Part shown: piece after piece, positions 25,801 through 35,613 of the stretch
Position numbering within the stretch: the stretch's first letter is position 1
Layout of the letters: the number at the start of each line of letters is the position of its first letter
NCBI GenBank assembly: GCA_035222895.1
Contig: JAVYIG010002373.1
Coordinates: forward strand, 62,001-126,000
Reading direction: 5' to 3'
DNA length: 64,000 nucleotides
DNA from: Strongylocentrotus droebachiensis
Lineage: Eukaryota > Echinodermata > Echinoidea > Camarodonta > Strongylocentrotidae
Program-made: the position numbers and the translations under genes
Notes under the pieces: model-generated
Databases searched by the model: none
Seen by the model: the letters and a program-made list of their open reading frames with translations, nothing else
What the model was told of the DNA's origin: nothing

Positions 25801-27030
25801 TCATCGTAAGTACATCTTCATCCTAGAGCTATCATCATTCTGTCGAGCGTTCCGTTTTCTGAATGGATGAAGAGTGTGGTCTTTCAGTTTAACAGTATAC
25901 AAATGATATACAGCAGTGGGGCATTAGTAAAAATTACCCACACAAGGTACCTTTGGAACAGTCTAACACGCCCGAGGTGATAATCGAGGGTGTTTGGACA
26001 CTTTCAAAGGTAGGAGTGTGGATAATTTTTTACTAATGCCCTCACTGCTGTGTATTATTTGTTTTATACGATGATGTTTTATAACATGATTTTACTAATG
26101 ACTGGTCCTTAGTATTTGCTGATGACAGGTCATTAGTAAAATTACGTATTAGGCAAAATTAATGCCTGGTCACGTGTACGGTCTCAAGCAATCATTTGAT
26201 TAGGATCCGCTTCATCATCTGATAAACAAGCGTAATGACAGAAGAAAGATTTGTATCTTTAGCTAAGTTTGACAGGAATTTTGTATATTAATCTGTTCTT
26301 GGATCATCAAAAAGGTGCTGGAGAGTAGAATATTAAAAAACATGTCATCTTATTAAAGCAAAGTTATTGAAAGTACTGTAACTGTAATCACGATGTAGCT
26401 CCCTAAAGTGTGTAATAATCTGGTCATAACCTTTAGATAGTTTTTTTTTTATAGGTCAAAATAAGTCTTTGACCTTAGGTCGTTCTGTTCTGTGGAGGAC
26501 ATTGATCCGCAAGTTCTTTTGACTGTGTTCTATCTTGGGCATTTGATTTAGCTTGGTTCCATTTTGTATTTATGTCTTTTTAGGTCTTACTATCTTTCAT
26601 TTTCCAGCTGGCGGGAACAAATGTAAAACTGGTATTGTCAAAAAAGGTGTAAAAACAAAGATTCTAGATTGTAATGATGTCTTGCCAATTTTCCAATTAA
26701 AAATCATGTCTCGCTATAAAGAAGTACCTTTGGTAACTGCTATAGGATAGAAAGTAAGCTTATCCTTCTCATTCACTTTCTCCTATCATCCTTCCCTTCA
26801 GGTTGGCCAAAGTTGGACTACTAGGACCCTACGCTGAATCTCAGTGGGGGCTCACAAACTTCACTGTCCCTGCAGAGTGTGCGTGCATTTGTGCCTTCGG
26901 CCCTCAGTCATCGGTCATCGCCATCTGCATCGATGGAACGTTCCACAAGTACGTCTTCACTCCAGAGGGGGGCTGCAATCGCCAGGCTTACGATGAGTAC
27001 CTGGAGCTGGGAGATGATGATGAATTCTGA
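19842..27030 (+). CDS. WDR45: WDR45 / WIPI4, PROPPIN autophagy WD-repeat protein (complete)
   Basis: WIPI4 is a seven-bladed beta-propeller that binds PI3P and PI(3,5)P2 and works with ATG2 in phagophore growth (family knowledge). Exons: 19842-19887, 20439-20513, 21257-21325, 22117-22240, 22879-22973, 23520-23722, 25006-25091, 25704-25805, 26802-27030 (TGA). All borders are AG/GT and the phases join, giving 342 aa (human 361). It starts '[15 protein letters not shown]'. The phosphoinositide-binding L/F-R-R-G motif reads LRRG at residues 222-225. Other signatures are '[14 protein letters not shown]', '[15 protein letters not shown]', '[10 protein letters not shown]', '[16 protein letters not shown]', '[17 protein letters not shown]' and an acidic tail ending DDDEF. 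These match WDR45 rather than WDR45B. The start ATG follows an in-frame-free leader with CGCC just before it. Confidence 0.96.
20525..20740. repeat. GCGGAAATATTTGCG-type dispersed repeat in WDR45 intron
   Basis: Sequence of the style 'TGCGGAAATATTTGCGG ... TTTTGCGGATTTC ... CGCGAAAA ... GCGCGAAAATTAA', with imperfect inverted organisation. It looks like a short non-autonomous repeat rather than host sequence. Boundaries are approximate. Confidence 0.35.
21337..21420 (+). repeat. GATT/GATG tetranucleotide microsatellite
   Basis: Mixed GATA, GATG and GATT repeats starting ten bases after a WDR45 exon donor (21,326). It generates the Ser/Asn/Gln-rich minus-strand ORFs seen here. Confidence 0.85.
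23787..23935 (+). repeat. (GA)n microsatellite in WDR45 intron
   Basis: GAGA with AATGAGA and GTGAGT variants, starting about 65 bases after the 23,722 donor. The minus-strand Leu/Ser-rich ORF over it is an artefact. Confidence 0.9.
24275..24610 (-). mobile_element. tRNA-derived SINE, minus strand, in WDR45 intron
   Basis: Read on the minus strand it carries a B-box-like 'GTGGGTTAGATCCC' head, a middle with 'ATGGGGACCTGGTAGAATGG' and an 'AGCACTACACAAATCC' tail. The middle shares the 'ATGGGGACCTGGTAG' core with the complete SINE at 58,729-59,042. Target-site duplications not identified. Confidence 0.6.
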
Positions 27031-27038
27031 GGAGAAGC

Positions 27039-27191
27039 CAGGGGCCCGTTTCACAACGCCTTTTTACAATGACAAATGACAACAATCAGTTACAAATCTG
27101 CTGATAACCAATCAGAAGCAAGGATTTCAGTAGCTGATAACAAAAACTGTCATTGGTCACTGATGACAAGTTTTGTGAAATGCCCCCCAGG
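27039..27191. mobile_element. MITE in WDR45 3' UTR
   Basis: The termini 'CCAGGGGCCCGTTTCACAA' and 'TTTTGTGAAATGCCCCCCAGG' are inverted repeats around about 150 bases with internal ATGACAA/TTGTCAT inverted motifs. It begins nine bases after the WDR45 stop, so it must be part of the transcript. Confidence 0.7.
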
Positions 27192-28099
27192 AGCAACATT
27201 GTAAGGTTCTTTTCCACAGGCTGCTTTGCCGCTGGAAGATCTGTGGGTGGTTTAACAGGTTTGGAGTACCAGAGGGGACGTACACCCTTGTATGATCCTT
27301 GTTATGTTCATCAGTCGTCACAGTTGTTGCCTGCCAACTTTGCTAATAGGCACAGGCAACTAATTTGATACCAATATAGTTTCCCAATGCATTATGAAGG
27401 CAATGTGTTTCACCATGTTTTGGCTGTTAGTAGCACTCTATAATATATTGCTGTAACATAAATGTCATTTATTATAGGGGACGTTGTGAAATAATGAAAT
27501 GATGCTGCTGATTATTGCAACTCTGAGACAATAAGTCAAAAAAATTGTATCTATGTGTGTTTGACCATGGTTTTTATTAAGAGCTGATTGTCATAATTAT
27601 CTCTTTTTCAATCAAACTGGTCAGCAAAGTATTTATAATGAAAAGAATAACAAACAACAATGAATGCAAATCATTACTTCGAGCATTAAAATGTCGAGAG
27701 CGATCTGTAAGGAACCATTAGAGGACTCTGCCGGGCGGCAAAGTAATATATTTTGACTAGCCGTAACAATCCGTCCCTAGCCTTGCACGAATATAAAACC
27801 GTAGAGTGAAAACAAACAGGCCTCCTCCATCCCTTGCTGTTTTGAAGAGGAACTGTGCACAGTCCCTGGTTTTGCACAGACAAGAGACACATTATGGAGT
27901 ATGTAATTCATGGCTGAGCGTTACACACGGCATATGCCATGCAACCTCAGCTTTTTTTTTGCAACAGAGCCCAGATTGGAAACCGAGAAAAGAACAAACA
28001 AATATGGAAAGAAAAAAAATATTCAAGCTTAGACTTACAATTTTTTTTTAGATGAATATAAACATACTTTGAAAGTATGGACAAACAGAAATATAGTGA
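27192..28099. other. WDR45 3' UTR remainder / intergenic
   Basis: AT-rich, no gene recognised. There is no canonical AATAAA close to the stop; a variant ATTAAA lies near 27,685. The 3' end of the WDR45 transcript is therefore not fixed. Small ORFs have no family resemblance. Confidence 0.5.
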
Positions 28100-29910
28100 A
28101 ATTCATCTCCTATATCAGTGGACAGGTAGAGGGTGCACTGCATATCACAATGTATGAATATTTGTTATCTTTACCTCTCAAAATTCTTGACCAAAAATTA
28201 ACTATTCTACCCTTCACATGATTCAAAATCAAACCTCGTCCAGTTTCTCCATAAATCATACAGTCTGGAGTATATGAACCTACAGATAATAAATTTCTGA
28301 GGAATTTCCTATGGAAAACTTCAATCTTCTTTATATCTTCATGTCCCTAGACTTCACTACCATACAATAAGATAGGCAAAATCAAATGGTCAAATAAATG
28401 ACATTGAATATCAACTGATAACTGCATTTTCTTCTGCTTTGCCATTGCCTTTTTGAAAGTACCATTATAATTAAACTGTACTCCAAGATAAGCAAAATCA
28501 TATACCCCATCTAGTTTTGCATGACCAAACATAAAATTTGTTATCTTCCTAACTTTCCCTCTGGAAAAAAATCATTATTTTACTTTTACTCGCATTGACT
28601 GTTAGGTGCCATGTATTACAATATCCTTGTACTACATTCAGCACTTTGTCAGGGCTTTCTGCCAAAATGATTGTGTCATCAGCGTACAATAAACAAGACA
28701 ACTTTGAAAAGAGCTCTAATTCCTCACCCTGTAAGGTATTATGTATTTCTTCATTACAAATTTTCAAGCCAGGATAAATTTTGGCGATATGCTCTTGAAA
28801 GTCATTTAAATAAACAGCAAACAGCAATGGCGAAAGGTTTTCACCTTGTCTAACTCCTACGTTACACAAGAAAAATTCAGACATTGTGCCGTTGGTAGAA
28901 ATACAAGACTTTGCACATTTGTACAAGCTTTTAACAACATTTAGGACTTTGCCATTCACACCTATTTTTAACAATTTAAACCACAAAAACTTCCTATCAA
29001 TCAAATCAAATGCTTTTTTATAATCTATAAAAACACAGTATAAGCGTTTCCTTTTCTGTAGGTAAAAATCTATAATAGTCTTCAAAACAAACACAGGGAG
29101 TGGAAAATGTGCATACATAGTGTGCGGGTAAGCCTGAATCCGATGACCGGGGTAATAATATATCTATAAAGCGCTTAGGCACATCGTTGGATCGATGTAT
29201 TGAGCGCTATATAAACACAGAATATTATTATTATGATCAATGGTTGAATATGTTGAACAAAATCCAGCTTATTCCTCACCTAGCATTTGATTACTATCAA
29301 GAAAGCTAGAAATTCTTTTATTCAAGACTGAGGTAAACAGTTTACCAAGGCAACTTAGCAATGTACTGTAATTCCTCAATAATTATCTGGATTTGTGTTT
29401 TCACCTTTATTCTTAAAAATTGGGATAATCTCTCCTATACACCATTCATAGGGTACGATCCCACTGTCTAAATCGATATTGACAAATCAACAATAACCCT
29501 ACGCATTTCTAAGGGGCAACTTTTCAAAAATTCATTTCTGATCAAATCTTTGCCACAAGCTTTGGCATTTTTCAATTTATTAACCATTAATTCAACCTCT
29601 TTTAATGTGATAGGTTCATTCAAACCATCATTTTGTATCGCACATTATCAGCATCCAAAGGCATCCTTCCCTCTGAATGATCCTCTGATTGACATACATT
29701 TCCTAGAGATTTAAATGCTGTACAAGATCACCCAAAGAAACATTGATTACACTTTTAGTTTGATGACCATTACTGTTTAATAAATCCCAAAAAGCTCTAG
29801 GGTTTCCTTGTTTTTTCAAGGACCGTAAAGAGGCACTAAAATCTTTACCATACTTCCTCCTTTTGTACCTTAGCAATTTTTATATTTCTTACTTGCCAAA
29901 AGAAAGTCAC
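28100..29910 (-). pseudogene. Non-LTR retrotransposon ORF2 (reverse transcriptase), degraded
   Basis: On the minus strand, 29,118-28,549 is an open RT segment with the family's core blocks: 'FIDYKKAFDLIDR' (block A Asp), 'GVRQGENLSPLLFAVYLND' (block B) and 'LLYADDTIILAES' (catalytic YADD). 28,532-28,347 continues the thumb ('FAYLGVQFNYNGTF', 'LILPILLYGSEV') in another frame. Upstream, 29,910-29,230 carries broken N-terminal RT sequence ('NPRAFWDLLN', 'KLKNAKACGKD') with stops and frameshifts. A SINE-like tail (29,125-29,230) splits the two halves. Endonuclease not found. The domain set suggests a CR1/L2/I-like element; exact clade not assigned. Not functional. Confidence 0.85.
29125..29230 (+). 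mobile_element. SINE 3'-tail fragment inside LINE ORF2
   Basis: 'TATAAAGCGCTTAGGCAC ... GAGCGCTATATAAACAC' followed by (ATT)n closely matches the 3' tail of the SINE at 58,970-59,042 and interrupts the RT reading frame. Confidence 0.6.
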
Positions 29911-30049
29911 TTTGTAAAACATCAATACCTGTTACCAGCATTTAGCTTACTGGTCAAACCATTAACATTTAATGCTACAACAGAAAGCAAAATAGGGCTA
30001 TGTACAGAAACGGCTGTGGTAAGACATGCCAAAAAGGGTGTCTTCGTTT

Positions 30050-30838
30050 CCCTAGCCAGAGACATCAATGAATAGACCTGAGCTTTTGAGCTTCTCCTTC
30101 CCCCATCCTAACTGTTTGAACAGGTCTTCTGGAGAGGAAAGTACATATTTCTTCTGCAGATCCTTCTTTAGAGTGCAGAAGATCTTGCAATCTACTGTCC
30201 ACACTTTCTCAGTTTCTTCATCTTGTTTCACGACGTGGAGGAGCTAGGCGCGTGATGGAGCCAAATGTTCACCCAGCTTAACATCCTTGTACTCAGTATC
30301 CCGCAGCTGTCTCTTCTTCCGCAGTAAAGCGATGCGGGTATCCATTCTCACAAAGCGGGCCACGATTGGGTGGGGCTTTGATGATCGAGGCCTGCCGACA
30401 CGACACGTTGGCTGGTGCTGATGTCGGCCTCGCTGAGAGGTACACCAGCCTTTGCTGATATTTCCATTACCACTGCAGTCATAGATTCCATATCTCTTTC
30501 AGTCACCCCACAAAAAACTATATTATCTCGTCTGGAATACTGCTCAACATGGTCGAGCCTGTTGTCGTGGAGCTGTAAAACAGCTTGGGTGCTTTCCTTT
30601 GATATGTGGGTGGTGGTTGCAATCTGTGTTGACAAAGAGTGGATCATAGGCAGGACGGCAGCAACCACAGCCTTCATGATGTCGCCGACCAGCTCCTTCC
30701 TGGAATCACGAGTAGCAGCGGCAGTACCCCTTTCACGTGGACGATCAGGAATGAGTGCCATTGCACTAGCTACCACATCTTCGATCTTGGAGGTGATATC
30801 AACATCATCTTCCACAGGGAAACTTGAAACTTATTAGC
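30050..30838 (-). pseudogene. LINE ORF1-like protein (coiled coil + RRM type), degraded
   Basis: On the minus strand from 30,815: a Ser/Ala-rich N-terminus, a helical segment and then 'NRLDHVEQYSRRDNIVFCGV', the hallmark junction of coiled coil and RRM in L1-type ORF1 (Transposase_22-like) proteins. The reading continues after a frameshift near 30,360 ('RMDTRIALLRKKRQLRD', 'WTVDCKIFCTLKKDL'). Such proteins bind the element's RNA. It lies 5' of the ORF2 remains on the same strand, so both may belong to one internally deleted element. Confidence 0.7.
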
Positions 30839-30889
30839 TACCTTTGCCATTATCCACTAGATTGTCTGCAATTTCCAATGTAAAGGCAT

Positions 30890-31201
30890 TGGTAAATAAG
30901 TAGACTTTGGACAAACCAGCTTTCTTTGAGATTGTTGCCATCATGTTGCCAAGACTATTTTTTCCACGTGGAGTCTTCTTATACCAAGGTCCACAGTCTG
31001 GAGCAGAAGTTTTAGGGGTCTGGAAAAGGACGCAACAGGGCAAACAGCCCTGCCAGCTGAATACATACGCCCACCATCAGTTAGAGAAGAGAGATTGTTC
31101 TTCCGTGTCTTTTTTGTCATCTCATCTACATTTTGAGTGACATATTCATGTCCATTCTCATCGGTTTCGATTTTGAAATGGTCTTTATTGAGTTTGCGCA
31201 A
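30890..31201 (-). pseudogene. Crypton-like tyrosine recombinase fragment (DUF3504 / KIAA1958-type)
   Basis: Two minus-strand frames carry 'NGHEYVTQNVDEMTKKTR', 'GGRMYSAGRAVCPVASF' and, after a frameshift near 31,020, 'FQTPKTSAPDCGPWYKKTPR' and 'NSLGNMMATISKKAGLSKVY'. This is the linker leading to the catalytic TNHS/R segment in DUF3504 proteins, which derive from Crypton DNA transposons. The catalytic part is missing: after SKVY the sequence changes to unrelated residues. Family assignment is from recognised motifs only. Confidence 0.65.
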
Positions 31202-31339
31202 ATTTTCTCTTCCTCTCCTACAAAAATAAAGACCGCCCTCCTTCCTGCGATTTCTACCCCCACATGGACACTCCTACTACAATGGGAAATAATTCCAGAA
31301 ACCCATAGGAATAGCGCGCAGTAAGTATCTCTTCCGGCC

Positions 31340-31740
31340 ATTGTGCATGGGCCCACCTTTTATCGAAATACATTCCAAAGCCTTTTGAAGGTTCTGAGCA
31401 TGTACAGTTTTCTACTTGACGTTTGGTACTCTCTGCAAAGAATGATACGTAGAGCCCTTTTCTGGATACTTTCTAGTGATTGGAATCCGCTAAGGTCAGT
31501 GAAGAATGTCAAACCGGTGCACAATATTCAGTAACAGGTCTGATGAATGACTGGCACACGGTCAGTAAATCTTCTACAGGAAGTCCAAACCTTTTGAGGG
31601 TTCTGAGCCTGCACAGTTTTCTACTTAACCTTCAAACAACGTTGCAGACTCGCTTGTTCCAATTCAGGTCATTCTGGATGGTAACGCCTAGCAATTCACA
31701 TGGTCGCACTCTGGGATCGGTTGATTTGAAATGGTAATGG
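31340..31740 (-). mobile_element. LINE RT C-terminal fragment with internal duplication
   Basis: Minus-strand reading 'LESIQKRALRIIL.REYQTSSRKLYMLRTFKRLW' resembles the region after RT in CR1/Jockey-like LINEs. A ~60-base block is present twice (31,376-31,440 and 31,582-31,645), the second copy carrying stops. No full ORF. Confidence 0.55.
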
Positions 31741-32369
31741 GTTCAAAAATTAGGGGGTCAATTCACATGAATTAAATAGAAATTGAAGCAGGAGAAAAAA
31801 AAAAGGGGGGGGGGGGGAGGTGTCGTTAACAAAGTGAAGTAAAAAAAAAAAAAAGGCATTTAGTTTTTAAAAAATATGCATAAAAAACATCTGCATAAGT
31901 CTTGATATACAATGTATGAAATATTGCATGTAAACTTCTTCAAATTGATGCTTGAAATCAGCTGTCTTGATAACCATCCTATCCAGACACACAATGTGTC
32001 GGTATAACCTGCGTGTGAACGTTAGGTGAACATCAATTTGAATTTGATTCAAACATAGAAAGATATAAGAATCGTCCTGCCTTATAATTAATGGTTTGTT
32101 ATGTAAGCTAAGAAAGTTATGACTATTTATTACTTTCTGCACCTGAGAACATTTCCACACAACTTCAACTTTTTAAGCATTGTGTCGCATTTCAACCTGG
32201 CTGGCTCTTCAACAAACACAAAAAAAGAGTTAATTTAAAATAAATACACATTAATAATCATAAACTGAATTAATGAACGAAAACCATTTTAAACCAACCA
32301 TTTTCTGTGTTACATACACTTCATACAAGAAATACACATCACTTACAAATAAACAAAAAAGGAAATATT
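31741..32369. other. No gene seen
   Basis: AT-rich with A- and G-homopolymers at 31,796-31,855. A 97-codon minus ORF (32,160-31,867) has no recognisable similarity. Probably repeat-derived filler. Confidence 0.5.
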
Positions 32370-32859
32370 AACACGAAAAATTGGGCTGATTACTGCAGTC
32401 CATACAATCGCAAAGCTCTGTACCAGGCAGACTGTGAGCAATGCAGGAACATTGCTTGTTTCCACACTTTGATTTTCTGCGTTGGCAATGTGTAAGCTCC
32501 AGTCTATCCTTTGGTGCTGGAGCCATGTCCATTCAGTCTATTGCAAGGGTTCCTTCTTCTAACTTCCATCCATGATTCACAGGTGGAGGCATTGCGATAT
32601 GCCCTGTCAGGGACCTCCTCCAGATAGCTGCCTGGTAATTTGCCCTGTGGATATGTTTGTGAAGAGAGTCTTGGTTCTCCCGCATGGCCGATTCCAAAGC
32701 TTTGGTCTGCAACTTGAAGTGTCAAAATCGAGCATCATTTTCTGATGAGCACTCCTTGTGGGAGTAGAGGGCACACGTGAATGATTCCAGCTTTGACAAC
32801 AGCTCAGTGGCGGGTTCCAGGTCTTTCCCAAGGGAAATGAATGGATCATATGAGTTTTT

Positions 32860-33250
32860 CATTTCATTTTTATTTTAATTTTTTCATTTCCAACAAAATA
32901 CAATACATAATAACGAATACAATGTAAAATGTATACAAAACATAGTTACATTTGTAATAAACAAATCTTAATATTAATTTATACATTTGAGGAAGACAAA
33001 AATTGCATTTTTAAATTTAACTGCATTTATATTTTAAGGAAGTGGAGAGGTCCATTGAAAAGCAGAGCTTGTAAATTGTGGACCCCTCAGATAATAATGA
33101 GTGTGAAAAGAAAATGGAATACATAATAAATCAAAGAAGAATAGCGGCCAACAGAGACAACATTTATTAAAACATGTAATGACTGTAAACAAGAAGACAT
33201 AACAAATTACATGACGAAGAAGGAACAGAAAAAAGAAGAAGAACAAAAAA
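32860..33250 (-). mobile_element. Insertion (probable LINE 3' UTR) in the CDHEEADTR pseudogene
   Basis: AT-rich, non-coding sequence falling exactly between the '...KLMDK' and 'YDPFI...' parts of the pseudogene. Its composition and tail resemble LINE 3' ends elsewhere in this block. Boundaries are approximate. Confidence 0.45.
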
Positions 33251-33611
33251 ATAACTTGTCCATCAGCTTCCATGCTTTCACCTTTCCTTTTCCATAGAAA
33301 GAGCTAACACTATCACATCCTGAAAAGGTATGCAGGCCAAGAAGAGCACTCGATTTTAGAGGACCAAGGTTCTCTGCTATCTTGTATATGTCCTCTATAC
33401 TCTTCACCTTCTGCCCTGTCTGGAAAAAGATGTTACTCCCGGGTGAAATGTTTTTGCAAAGTGCAACAGCTATGATGTAGACATCGGTAAAACTAATGAT
33501 GACACAATTGCTGCGTTCAGCAGCATGCTCGCTGTGAAGAAGAAGTCGAGTATCTGCTTCCTCATGATCACATGAAAGTGCTTCAATTTCTTCCACTACG
33601 AGATTGCCATC

Positions 33612-34010
33612 ATTGGTTGGTTTTATTTTCCGTATAAAAATTCAAATACATACAAGAATACAATTTACAAATATTATACAAATCAAGAATAAAAAACGGC
33701 TGGAATGCTCTATTCAGAGCCATTATCAAAATGGCTCTGTTCTTCCTAGAGGTCCAGAAATAATTAAACATAGAAATAAAACACAAGATATTACGAAAAT
33801 AAAACATTACAAACACACTATCTAAAACCCCCTCCCCGTTCACACCAAAAGTTTATACATCAAAATCTATCGGTAATTCATTATACAATTTAGATCCGCG
33901 ATAAAAGAATGTTCGTTTACAATAATTAGTCTTAGGTTTGGGCAAGACTAAGTTATCGACATTTCTTAGGGCATAAATCATTGCTAAAGAAAGAATGACA
34001 GCTATTTTAA
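33612..34010 (-). mobile_element. LINE 3'-end insertion in the CDHEEADTR pseudogene
   Basis: Minus-strand 'LPKPKTNYCKRTFFYRGSKL' followed by 'YNELP' is the characteristic C-terminal end of CR1/L2-like ORF2 proteins, followed by a 3' UTR ending 'GAAAATAAAACCAACC'. It separates '...GGAKVFLAH' from 'NDGNLVVEE...'. Confidence 0.65.
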
Positions 34011-34210
34011 TGAGCAAGGAAAACCTTGGCTCCACCATTCAACTGAGCATCTGTCTCCTTCCAAGTAGAAAATATAAACCGTACAAGCTCCTCCTTGTTT
34101 GGTCCATGATTGAGAAACCTCTTCCACTGTTGAGGCACTTTGATCTGTCTTGCAAGGGTTTGGACTTGCTGGACACCTCCTAGTGCTCGTCTTGCACGTT
34201 CTGCATTCAA

Positions 34211-35613
34211 TTCAGTTCAATTCATTTATTCAATCATAATACCATAAAATAATATATATACAAAAGTAAGATGAAACAATCATAATATTACAATTCTGGA
34301 ATTAAGAAATTGGAGACTAAAAAGGAAGTTTAAAAAACTTGTAAGTATAGTAGTCCCCTGACATAAATAACAAGATGAAATGGTTGTACACGTTACCAAA
34401 ATAATAACAATATATAAATAAGATACTACACATTACAGGTACACACCGATGAACACACACACACACACACATGCATGGTACATTGCAAGGTAAAACAAGG
34501 TAAAAGAAAGAGTTAATCTTACTTTTGGTAGGATATCGGTCAGTAACAAAGTGGATCTCTTTTGATGTTGTTGTTTCAGCAAGCTTGATTAGCTAATTGG
34601 ATAGAAGATAATGAAGCAAGTTCTCCAAAGGTTGAAGGAAGTTGGCTTACTCTAAGCTCCTGAATCATGGCCATTCCATCTATATTCACTATGTTACCTT
34701 CTCCATATGCTTAATGTCCCTTATGATGGAAAACCTTTCCAAGGACTGTGTACCCTCTGGAACAAAAGTTGATCATCATCTTTCAGGTTTCCTCAGTATC
34801 TTTCTTTCTTTTTTTTAAAACTATGCTCCAAAGGCTTAGCCTTTTCATTAATTGACTTAAAACTCACAAAGTAACAAAGGTAACAGGAAGCAATTGTGCA
34901 GCAAACGTTTTTGAACACAACTATCGTAACGACTTGAAAAACAAAGTTTCATCAAAACTGATTACAAGGATGCCAGTAAGAAACGCAGAGACCCAAGTCT
35001 CAATATACATGTAACAAGAAAACATTCATTGCTTGGCTGATATCAGCGAACTTCTTTTTTATTTATTTTTCTTCAGTAGAGACAGGCATCACATAGTGCA
35101 TGACACAATGCATGCATTAACAAAAATGTCAAGAACCTTTAGAATTCTTTACTCAAGATGCGCTGCTTCTTAATTTGTAGCTCAACAACAAACCTCTAAC
35201 CCCAAAATTATTTATAGAACATCGATTTACTTTCAGAATTTTCACAAAACCGTCTGAATCTCCAATGGCAAACATTCATAGCATATCAAGAATTTACAGC
35301 ACCATCTCATAAAGTAAAAACATGACAATGATATTCTTATTATATGCATGTTTTTTAAGGAAGCTCAAAGGATTTTAAAATTTCCCTACTTAAAAAATGG
35401 AAATAGATGGAAAATAAATTTATGAAAACAGCATTTAACGATAACGAGGAAACAACTATGATAAAGAGTTTCTTTAAAAGGCTTTTTTGTATTTACAGTA
35501 CCGCTTAGTTTGTCAGCTTTTTTGTCAACGTTGTCACCATTATAGCATTTTCACTTGAGTTGCTTGATAAGCTTCATAGTTGGTCTTGAAAGGTTCACTT
35601 TTCAAGTCAAACA
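34211..35613. other. Repeat-rich, no gene
   Basis: Begins with a (TTCAA)-type tract joined to TTTATTCAA and AT-rich non-coding sequence; an (AC)n tract at 34,455-34,470. No coding similarity seen. It replaces the N-terminal continuation of the CDHEEADTR protein. Confidence 0.5.

Larger units (their letters stand above)
32370..34210 (-). pseudogene. Multi-copy 'CDHEEADTR' protein (PIN-like) broken by two LINE insertions
   Basis: Three collinear minus-strand pieces: (i) 34,210-34,010 with 'PQQWKRFLNHGPNKEELVRF'; (ii) 33,612-33,255 with 'DGNLVVEEIEALSCDHEEAD', 'LLGLHTFSGCDSVSSFYGKG', where the acidic and GCDS motifs suggest a PIN/FEN-like nuclease fold; (iii) 32,855-32,370, frameshifted, with 'YDPFISLGKDLEPATELLSK', 'AAIWRRSL', 'PPPVNHGWKLEEGTLAIDWM' and a Cys-rich tail. 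Proteins with these motifs occur in many copies in marine invertebrate genomes and behave like transposon cargo (recalled, not searched). Inserts separate i/ii and ii/iii. Not functional. Confidence 0.6.
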
